From Neostapfia colusana (taxonomy: Eukaryota > Streptophyta > Magnoliopsida > Poales > Poaceae), in contig JASWHV010000016.1 of NCBI GenBank assembly GCA_030760725.1, positions 44,527,227 to 44,591,226 of the forward strand: a DNA stretch of 64,000 nt, written 5' to 3'. This document shows, piece by piece, positions 56,072 to 64,000 of the stretch. The position numbers and the translations under genes were made by a program. Positions within the stretch are counted from its first letter, which is position 1, and each line of letters starts with the position of its first letter. Below the pieces are notes generated by a model. The model had not been told where the DNA came from. It saw nothing but the letters and a program-made list of their open reading frames with translations, and did not search any database.

Positions 56072-56739
56072 TCCTCCCCCTCCTGAATCGGAGTCATCCT
56101 TGACTCAAGATCATCTTTTTCTCCCAAGTATGGTCGTAAATCTGAAATGTTAAATGTGGGACTAACCCCAAAATCCGGAGGCAACTCAAGCTTATATGCA
56201 TTGTCATTGATCTTTTCAACAATCTTAAAAGGACCAGCAGCTCGTGTCATAAGTTTAGATTTTCTCAAGTGACGGAATCGTTCTTTTCTCAAATGTAGCC
56301 ATACCAAGTTCACTTCTTCAAGTTTTACTTCTTTTGTACCTTTACTACCAGAAATTCTATACTTCTCATTCATCCTTTCAATATTTTTCTTTGTAGTTTC
56401 ATGCATCTTAAGAATGAATTCAGATCGTTGTGTAGCATCCAAATTTATAGTTTCAGAAGGAGGCAAAGGTAATAAATCAATAGGAGCACGGGGATTGAAA
56501 CCATACACTACCTGGAATGGGCTTACCTTTGCAGTAGAGTGAACTGACCTGTTGTAAGCAAATTCTATAAGTGGTAAACAATCCTCCCAACCCTTTAAAT
56601 TTGTTTTTAAAACAGCCCGTAACATAGTGGATAGAGTATGATTTACTACCTCAGTTTGTCCATCGGTTTGTGGGTGACATGTGGTTGAAAACAGCAGCTT
56701 GGTTCCCAATTTATACCACAAAGTTCTCCGAAAATGACT
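55774..56739 (-). pseudogene. Element R integrase C-terminal part extending into the LTR
   Basis: Continues the integrase core with CHPQTDGQTEVVNHTL (catalytic Glu), WEDCLPLIEFAYNRSVHS and FNPRAPIDLLPLP, then a DNA-binding C-domain (GPFKIVEKINDNAYKLELP, FNISDLRPYLGE). The frame crosses the polypurine tract, where it encodes EGEDDDD, and then GPITRARARLLNQQVNSFL inside the LTR, ending at 55774. There is no chromodomain of the Tekay type. CRM-group integrases carry an alternative C-terminal targeting motif in this position, so a similar role is possible. It is separated from the upstream core by a TGA near 56738. Confidence 0.85.
56072..56084 (-). other. Polypurine tract of element R
   Basis: The minus strand reads AGGAGGGGGAGGA right before the LTR start TGATGACG. 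It is also translated, as part of the integrase frame. Confidence 0.88.
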
Positions 56740-57324
56740 TCAAAATTTTGCATCACGATCAGAAACAATGGTATTTGGCACACCATATAAACGAATAATT
56801 TCTGTCATAAACAAATCAGCAATGTGTGAGGCATTATCATTTTTATGACAAGGTATAAAATGTGCCATTTTAGAGAAGGGATCAACAACCACAAAAATAC
56901 TATCCCTCCCCCTCTTAGTCCTAGGCAATCGCAGAACAAAATCCATGGAAATATCCCGCCAAGGTACACTAGGAACAGGAAGAGGCATATAAAGACCATG
57001 TGGGTTAAGTCGAGACTTAGCTTTATTGCAAGTAGTGCATCATGACACGTAGCGCTTGGCACCACGTCTCATATTTGGCCAAACAAAGTGTGTAGCCAGC
57101 ACGTTCTCAGTTTTCTTAACTCCAAAATGTCCCATCAAACCTTCTCCATGTGCTTCCTGCAAAAGTAATAGGCGAACGGAACTAGCAGGAACACATAGCT
57201 TGTTAGCACGATAGAGGAGGCCCTCCCATAGTACATATTTATTCCAAGTTCTTGCTTCTATACAATTTTCAAAGGCATATTTGAAGTCCAAATCAGTAGG
57301 ATATAATCCTTTTATTATTTCCAA
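56740..57324 (-). pseudogene. Element R integrase zinc domain and core, broken by a stop
   Basis: 57040-57324 has LYPTDLDF, LWEGLLYRANKLCVP and the HH part (QEAHGEGLMGHFG). A TGA at 57040-57042 falls just before CTTC of the HHCC set. 56740-56988 continues with SVPWRDISMDFVLRLP (first Asp) and YGVPNTIVSDRDAKF (second Asp), then another stop. The DD35E residues all survive across the pieces. Upstream it joins directly to the protease region without RT. Confidence 0.88.
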
Positions 57325-57340
57325 ACCAAATATTTTATGA

Positions 57341-58402
57341 TCAAGTTAGGACAGCAGGGGGCAATGCAATGGACACTTCATGAAGCGAAAACATGGCTTC
57401 TTTACATACTAAAGCATAGTACATCTCCTTGGTATTAAATAAATCAGCAAGATCAGATTTAGTTGTGAGCAACGAACGTGATTTTAACTTAATTACTTGC
57501 TGTTTTTCAGAGTCTAGTGATTTTGTTGCCTTATCATCACATGTTTTACTTTTCTCCAAATGCACAATTTCAACAGGAGTCATAGGAAGCAAAGTGACTT
57601 TCTTTATTTTATGCATCAGAGTATATTTATTAGTTCTACCATGATGAATAGCATCCGTACTAAATTCCCAAGGACGTCCCAACAAAAGAGAACAAGCATC
57701 CATAGGTACGACATCAAAATCGGCAAAATCATGGTAAGAGCCAATCGAAAAATGTACTCTCTCTGTTTGTGTTACCCTAACCTTACCGCTGTTGTTGAAC
57801 CACTGAATGTGGTATGGATGAGGGTGTGCTCTTGTTGTCAACCCAAGTTTCTTGACCACATCAGTGTTCACCAAGTTGTTACAACTGCCTCCATCAGTTA
57901 TAGTGTGCACACGGCAGTCCTTGACGATGAGAAACATGTGAAAAAGATTGTGTCGCTGTAGCTTGTCATCCGCCTCAACTTTGGAGCTCAAAGCACGCTG
58001 CACAATTATGATTCTATAATTTCCCATTGCTGCAGTACCAAGTACCTCTTCACCTGTGCTACAGTGGTCATCTTTTGGTCCTGCAACGTTAGTAGCAACA
58101 GAATATTCATCTTCAACATCCGAAGTACTATCATACCCTCCATCATCTCGTGCTATGCATGCTCGTTTGCTAGGGCAATCTTTTATCACATGACCAACTC
58201 CCTGGCAGCGGTGACACTTAATGTTTGAAGTTCGACTTGTGGAAGGAGTGGAAGACGTAGGCTTGAATGGTGTCATCTTGCTTCCCTCTGGCGCGCGAGG
58301 AAATGGAGCAGTAGATGAAGTTTGTTGGCCACCATTGGATGGTGTAGTGGTAGTAGGAAAATCGAAGATGGTGCTGTTTTGGATGGTGTAGATGTCGAAC
58401 AC
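57341..58402 (-). pseudogene. Element R zinc knuckle and protease region
   Basis: 353 residues: a Ser/Thr/Pro-rich linker, the knuckle CHRCQGVGHVIKDCPSKR (CX2CX4HX4C, about residues 84-97), an acidic spacer, and a protease-like domain with TITDGGSCNNLVN (active-site Asp in a DGGS context) and a CSLLLGRPWEF second motif. A linker that normally leads into RT ends at LPPAVLT-stop (57341-57343). The next recognisable sequence belongs to integrase. It is in a different frame from gag upstream. Confidence 0.85.
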
Positions 58403-58425
58403 GGTGTGAAGGTCCTCCTCGTGCG

Positions 58426-59275
58426 TTAGTGCTGCTGCTGTTGGCGGCCCTGCAATTCTTTTTCTGCCAACATAGCCAGCTGAAATAATCTGTTAACAGT
58501 ATCATATTCCTTATAATCAACAATGTCCTGAATTTCACGCCTCAAACCCCCATAAAAATGAGCTATTTTATCATCCATGTCCTCTACTACCCCACAGCGC
58601 AACATACCCTTTTGTAACTCTTGATAATACTCCTCTACGGACATGTTACCTTGGTCTAAGCGCTGCAATTTTTTGCGAAGGTCCCGCTGAAAAGGAGGAA
58701 CAAAACGAACAAGCATAGCTTCTTTTAATCTATCCCATGTTGGAGGATCAGTTCTAGTTTTAACAAGTTCATTCCACCATATGATAGCAAAATCCTTAAA
58801 CTCACTAGTGGCTTGACGAACTCTATGTTGTTCAGGAGCAAGGTGGGCATTAAATTTCTGCTCTACTGTCATCTCCCAATCAAGATATGCCTCAGCATCA
58901 TAAGCAACCGGAAAAAGAGGGTATAGTAAATTTGACTTTAGCAAAAGGATCATCAAGAGGGCGATTAAAATTGTTATGATGATCATTGTAATTATAACAA
59001 TTATTACCTCCCATACCTCGTAGATAAAGTGGAAGTCGTGGTTGATTGTTATGATCTTCCATATTATAAGCACCGTCTTCACGATCTTCAGCGAGAGGTA
59101 GCCGTGCATCAAGAGTGTCCATCCGAACAACAAGATCAGCAAGCTGGCGATTCAAGGTCGTCAATGACGCCTCTGTCGATGCTTGGGTTTTGGTGAACAT
59201 ATCAGTCATTTCCCTCATCATGTCACGCAACTCAGCATGTTGAACACATTCATCATGCCTTTTATCTTCTGCCAT
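58426..59275 (-). pseudogene. Element R gag, frameshifted
   Basis: The N-terminal frame (58898-59275) starts MAEDKRHDECVQHAELRDMM, has a short coiled-coil-like stretch and ends with FAKVKFTIPSFSG. The retrotrans_gag core continues in another frame (58426-58920) with YDAEAYLDWEMTVEQKF, AIIWWNELVKTR, QRDLRKKLQRLDQGNMSVEEYY, FYGGLRREIQDIVDY and RLFQLAMLAEKELQGR. The one-base shift lies near 58905. The start ATG at 59273-59275 is well placed after the leader. Confidence 0.88.
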
Positions 59276-60485
59276 TGTTAGTAGTAAACAAAAGACAACA
59301 AAAAGATGTTATCCCTATCAACTACAAAGGATAGTGGCAATGTGAAAAGTGGAAGGAAACAATCTCTCTCTCTCTCTCTCTCTCTCTCAAGCATCTTACC
59401 ACGTTCTTACAAGTGTTCTTACCGACACAACAGGTGGTAAACGGTGGACGGTGAGAACCAATGAAGCGTGGAGTGATTGCAAAGATACCTGTTCTGCTCA
59501 AGAGGAAAAGTGGAGCTTGGATGGCACAATATGGTGGTAATAAGCAAAAAAAATCGTTAACAGCAAACAAAGTTGAATAAGTATTCAATGTAGGAATTGT
59601 TTCTGGTTAACAAATGTTTTAGGCCTAGCACAATACAAGGCAGTAGAAAGGCAAACAGAAAATCAGGAAGATATAACCAACTGTTTTCAAGTGTGTGTTG
59701 TCAATGCTTTAATATCTGTGCTCTCTTCACTATTTTTTTCTTTTTTTTAATATTTGTATTTTATATTTTTTGTTTACTCGAGAGCACGAAAATAGAAAGC
59801 ACACAACTTTGCAGCTCAATTGGATGTACGATGTGGCCAATAGAAAATCAGGAAGATTCTTTAAAATTAGGGCTGAAACTTTTGAGGCCGGATAGTCTAT
59901 CTTCCGAGGGGAATTTGGCCAAACAAATTTCGCTGAACACGGCAAAGCAGTGGAAAATCGGTTGCCAAATTTCGGGTAGATCAATTTGAAAAAAAATTGT
60001 CCGATTTCGAGTTCGTATGCAAAAGTTATGGCCGTTTTAAGGTAGGCTACCCGAGTTACTGTTTTTTTATGTTGATTCAACCTCGGTTTTGAAAAAGATC
60101 TCGTAATTGGATGTGAAAAACAATTGGAATTTAGCAACAACGAATGATGGGATGTTGTGTGATGAATCAAGGAGGACTGACACAATGGTTTGTCACCTGT
60201 TCTAGGGCTGGCGATGCGGGAGTTCAGACAAGGCGGCTAGCTAGGGCAAACCGATGATCTTGTTGGCTCGGTTTGTTGTTTAGGGATTGTGGAATAGGTG
60301 AGCAGCAAGAAAAACAAGGATGAAAAATGATAATTATGACCCAAAAACACAATGCTAAACCAATCACTATAGTCTAGGAATCGGTAAACACGATATGATT
60401 TTTTTGTGTCTTTTTCTGTGGACTCTAGGTATGAAAAACAAAAAATAATCTAGTGGGAAATAAAAGTACCTCACAGGAAACCTGA
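59276..60485 (-). repeat. Leader of element R
   Basis: 1.2 kb without a gene between gag and the primer site. It includes a (CT)n microsatellite at about 59363-59388 and a T-rich stretch near 59730-59775. Confidence 0.8.
59363..59388. repeat. (CT)13 microsatellite
   Basis: A perfect TC/CT dinucleotide run in element R's leader, 90 bp from the gag start. Confidence 0.95.
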
Positions 60486-60499
60486 AATCTGATACCAAA
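60486..60499 (-). other. Primer binding site of element R
   Basis: The minus strand reads TTTGGTATCAGAT; the core TGGTATCAGA fits iMet, adjacent to the LTR at 60500. Confidence 0.85.
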
Positions 60500-61364
60500 T
60501 GATGAGTGGTTTAGGCCCGATCTTCCGAAAGGCAGGTCGATTGAAGTGGAGATCTCGACGTTGATGATCCGAGGTACTCAAGCAGACCCGAACACCCCTG
60601 CAATAACTACACCACTGCTCCGTTGGTTATCAACCGTGCTTCACACGCTTGACCTCGCCAAGAAGGCTATCCCTGCAGGTGCAACCGAGAACACAAGCAA
60701 GAACGATGAAGATGCAATCTGAAAATTGCAAAATTGGGGTCTCACAAACCGTAGAACGGCGAAAGTGTTTAATCTAAGCAAAATCCACCAAATATGGCCG
60801 GCGGCTGCAGTAATTAAAGGCTAGGGTTCGTCCATAAGACCCTTAGACGCGCCCCTAATTGACTCATACCGGACACAAGGCCCAAAAGCCCAATACGGTG
60901 GTGCAACACCGGACAGAACATCGAATTCGACTTGTTTCGACAATTCATAATGACTCCTGGCCAATTTTAATGTGCGACAAGAACCATTGGAAAGTTTATC
61001 TTCTCATATTTCCATGCATATGTAGAACGTCGAAAACAGAGTCCGTATGCATCCTGGGTGTCTGTTTTAAGATGGACTGCTCCTGGACTCCGAGTTGAAC
61101 TCGAGTCCGAGTTGGCTACTGTTTCCATCAACTTGTGGACGTTGCATCTGGTTCTCCACGTCCCCAAATCCTCCTCCCTTTACATGTTGATCATGTCCAT
61201 GGTTTCTAATAACAATTACATCATTAAGTAGCAATCCATTCTCAAAGTCACATGGGTAGGAAGTTAGGAACGAGTTCACCTGCTGATTCAGTAATCGTGC
61301 TTGTGCTCTTGTGATTGGTCCTTTTATATCAATGTGAGTATCCACTGTTGTGATGTACTCATCA
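60500..61364 (-). repeat. 5' LTR of element R
   Basis: Partner of 55208-56071; ends ACTCATCA next to the target duplication TTCAC. Confidence 0.92.
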
Positions 61365-61369
61365 TTCAC

Positions 61370-62418
61370 CGTCGCCCTGACCTCCTCGAGTTCGCCACTG
61401 CCCGGAGTAACTGCTGCTTTTGAGTGTAGGTAAGTATCTTTTATAAATCAAGATTATAGTTTGTAGAAATTAATGATGCAGTGTTTCATGATTGAACTGT
61501 CATAGTTTGTAAAAATATGAGTAACAAATAGCATGATTGAACCATCATAATTTTAATTTCATGATCGGGAGGGTGGTGTTACGATGAGCAACCACAGCTA
61601 TAACACTTTAACAGAAAGTAGATTTCTTTTAAAGTTCGTGTGCTGGACTTTAAAGAGACAAATGACAAGCATTTGAAAAGCAGAACCACATACTTTATTT
61701 GTGGGCTATTGTATTATGCTTTCGTTTACTTTCTATACTGCACTTATATGTGTTTTGAGGTTGAGAAAGTATTCATTGTTCAGATTGGCACGTCACTACA
61801 TGTTTTTAGTTTCCACCCCGATCGTACAACCACTTCGGACGCCCCGACCATCATATTGCCACCTCCGCACTGTGCAGGTAACTAGACATTGCCCTTTCAA
61901 TAGATGGCAGACCAGTGAAGAAATTTCCGCACTAGAAACATCATGCGAACAACCATTGGCAATGTTCATAATCTATTAAGCAAGACCACACTCTCCTAGA
62001 AGGATAAAGTTTGTCCAACATGCAATTTTATATAGTATGTTCCTGGATCAAGGTGACGCTAACTAAGCAAAAAACCATCTAGGTAAAGTCAAATGTGCAG
62101 TTGTGTCAACAATCCACTTTTAATTCCCCTAAGAAATTTTGCTTCAGTGCTTTATAATTTATATAGAGGAAAAATATGTCATAAACATAATTAGTCATCC
62201 CCTCAAAAATACTAAAGATTACAAAGTACCTCAGGGTTTATAAATCCTAATCATATATTTGATGTCCTGTCAACGCATAAGGAATGAAAGCTGCTTTCCT
62301 TCTCTTTCTTAAGCATACAACACATAGTTGTTCATCTCCTATTTCATCATTAACACATAGTTGCGCTTGTCTAGCCTCGCAGTTTGATTCTCACCAAACC
62401 CCTGCATCATTAAAGGAC
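61370..62418 (+). other. CACTA 5' transcribed region, probable leader exon and intron
   Basis: No domain-bearing ORF. A strong donor-like G/GTAAGTAT occurs at 61429-61436, and candidate acceptors are near 61876 (GTGCAG) and 62416 (TTAAAG). The rest is AT-rich. It lies between the repeat blocks and the transposase start and is best read as a spliced leader. Confidence 0.5.
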
Positions 62419-64000
62419 ATGGGTGATGATCGACGATGGATGTATGATGGTTGGAATGTTGCACCTTCCAATGAATGGGCTATCAATACTAAGGCTTTTA
62501 TAAGTTGTGCTTTCTCTTTATCAACCAGCCGTTTTTTGAAATGTCGGTGCAATAAGTCTCGTAACTTTTTTTGCAAGGAAAAGATGGAGATGGAACAAGA
62601 CCTTTGTGGATTTGGTTTTATGCCCGGTTATGAAACATGGTATGAGCATGATGAGTTGTACCATAGCAATGATGCTGTTGATGAGAGAGAAGATGAAAAC
62701 GAGGACAGAATGGGTGACATGGTCGAAGAACTAGATCATGAATGTGGTGGTGATGGCGCCACAGAAATTCCTGGACCCGAAGTTGAAGAGTTTTATAGAA
62801 TTCCCTCAACATCGCATGAAGAGTTACATGAGCACACTAAAGTGTCTGTACTTGCGACTGTGACTCGGCTCATGTCTATAAAATCAAAGCATAATTTATC
62901 AAAAAAGTGCTATGATGATCTAAGCGACTTTATATCGGACATTCTTCCAACAAATCATAAGTTTCCGAGAGGCATGTATCAGTCCAAGAAAATTTTAGCA
63001 GAGCTTGGTATGAAATATGAAAAGATTGATTGTTGTCCTAACAATTGTATACTTTTCTGGAAGGGGACTACAAGTGTGACAAATTGCTCGGTTTGTAAAC
63101 AATCACGATACAACTGATGTCAAAAATGAGGACGGTTAATTAGTAAAGAAAAAGTGTCAGTGAAACAACTTCTTTACATGCCTCTTGCACCTAGGCCGGA
63201 ATGGTTGTTTCTATCTAAATCAACTGCAACATACATGCAGTAGCATAAGGATGGTTTGCATGAAATAGAGGGAGTAATGACAAACCCATCTGATGCTCAA
63301 GCTTCGAAGGCACTAGACTCATTTGATAAAGAATTTGCAAAAGATGCTAGAATTCTTCATATTCGTCTAGCTACCGATGGTTTCACATCTTTTAACACTT
63401 CTGCAGCCTCATACTCATGCTGGACAGTATTTGCTATTCAATACAACCTTCCACCTGCTATGAGTATGAAATATTAGTACATATAATTGTCTCGAATAAT
63501 TCCTGGGTGCAAACATCCAGTAAAATGCTTAGGGGTGTTTATTCAACCATTGATTGAGGAATTAAAAGAATTATGGACTGGAGTACAAGCGTATGATAGC
63601 TACGAAAAAACAGAACTTCAACTTAAGGGTTGTATACTTGTGGTCAGTTCATGATTTTTCTGCATATGGGATTTTCTCAGGATAGAGCACACACGTGAAA
63701 CTCTATTGTCCAACCTGTGGGTTAGACTCTTATTGTTTTAGACTTACTCATGGGGGGGGTAAGTGTGTTTTTTATTGCCACCGATGTTTTCTTCTAGCAA
63801 ATCACCCATTTAGGAGGCAAGCTAATACATTTCGGAAGGATTCTATTGTAACAAAGGGTCTGCCAAAACGTTTGTCTAGTGGTGAGATTGTTGAATGACT
63901 CAATAAACTTGTCCCTACAGATGATGGCTTTGTTGGTTTTGGTCAGGAGCACAACTGGACTCATATATGCGGATTATGGGATCTCCCTTATGCTTAGTTG
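62419..64000 (+). pseudogene. CACTA TNP2-type transposase, degraded and truncated by the window end
   Basis: Moves CACTA elements. From the ATG at 62419 (MGDDRRWMYDGW) a transposase-associated domain is clear: ISCAFSLSTSRFLKCRCNKSRNF, then GFGFMPGYETWYEHDE. A helical region follows and then CPNNCILFWKG...CSVCKQSRYN, ending in TGA at 63115-63117. Beyond the stop the TNP2 domain continues in pieces: LATDGFTSFNTSAASYSCWTVF and IQYNLPPAMS (63256-63477), then CKHPVKCLGVFIQPLIEELKELW, WSVHDFSAYGIFSG, a TAG, and YCPTCGLDSYCFRLTHGGGKC with HPFRRQ (63695-63898). An in-frame ATG exists at 62284, but the domain starts at 62419. Several stops make it a pseudogene. Confidence 0.88.

Larger units (their letters stand above)
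55208..61364 (-). mobile_element. Element R: CRM-like Ty3/gypsy retrotransposon with RT deleted
   Basis: The LTRs are 60500-61364 (5') and 55208-56071 (3'), both TGATGAGTGG...TCATCA. The target duplication is TTCAC at 55203-55207 and 61365-61369. The primer site is at 60486-60498 and the polypurine tract at 56072-56084. Gag, zinc knuckle, protease and integrase are present, but the RT-RNaseH section is missing between 57345 and 57324. The integrase frame continues through the polypurine tract into the LTR, a feature described for CRM elements. The clade assignment is inference from this and from the gag style. Confidence 0.9.
54092..64000 (+). mobile_element. Element T: CACTA (En/Spm) DNA transposon, 5' part
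   Basis: Starts AACTACAAGAC at 54092, one base off the CACTACAAGA terminal inverted repeat of CACTA transposons. It enters element D where B's sequence continues normally (GAATGTT at about 40194-40200). It has an array of subterminal repeats, a GC-rich repeat block, and a TNP2-type transposase pseudogene on the plus strand. The other end lies outside the window. It carries element R as an insertion. Confidence 0.87.

Noticed and set aside
1..64000. Host protein-coding genes
   Set aside because: Every region with recognisable protein similarity belongs to a transposable element; remaining ORFs are short, in LTRs or leaders, and without domains.

Overview
This window is plant nuclear DNA made almost entirely of nested transposable elements, and I find no host gene. 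It most likely comes from a grass with a large repeat-rich genome. The evidence is chromodomain-bearing Ty3/gypsy elements with LTRs near 4 kb, a Sirevirus-type Ty1/copia element of the Opie/Ji kind, a CACTA transposon, a CRM-like gypsy element and a SINE-like insertion. The species cannot be named from the sequence.

Layout. 1-1641 is the 3' part of a plus-strand LTR. 1642-2327 is the leader of an old minus-strand gypsy element (E), followed by its LTR in three pieces: 2328-5510, 19222-19908 and 49093-50460. Element A (5511-19221, minus strand, Tekay/Del-type gypsy, complete with two LTRs) sits in the first gap. Element B (19909-49092, plus strand, Tekay/Del-type gypsy) sits in the second. 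B is itself split by a 4.0 kb solo LTR in its 5' LTR (S, 23302-27318), a Sirevirus-type copia element in its leader (C, 28032-37772) and a SINE-like insert in its 3' LTR (47320-47543). 50461-54091 is the 3' LTR part, leader and an accessory ORF of an older plus-strand gypsy element (D). D is cut by a CACTA transposon (T, 54092 to beyond 64000), which carries a CRM-like gypsy element with its reverse transcriptase deleted (R, 55208-61364).

Most insertions are proved internally by TG...CA ends, 5-bp (or 13-bp for the SINE) target duplications, tRNA-iMet-type primer binding sites, polypurine tracts, and uninterrupted copies of the same target elsewhere in the window. The order is: E and D oldest; then A, B and T; then S, the SINE and C inside B, and R inside T. 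All retroelement coding regions are broken by stops or frameshifts, so none looks autonomous now.

The least ordinary features are an accessory coiled-coil ORF upstream of gag in B and D but absent from A; splice-acceptor-like sequence directly before these start codons; and three short conserved signals inside the giant LTRs: a TCP-type palindrome, a TGAGC-N6-GCTCA inverted repeat, and a small acidic ORF after a conserved AG.
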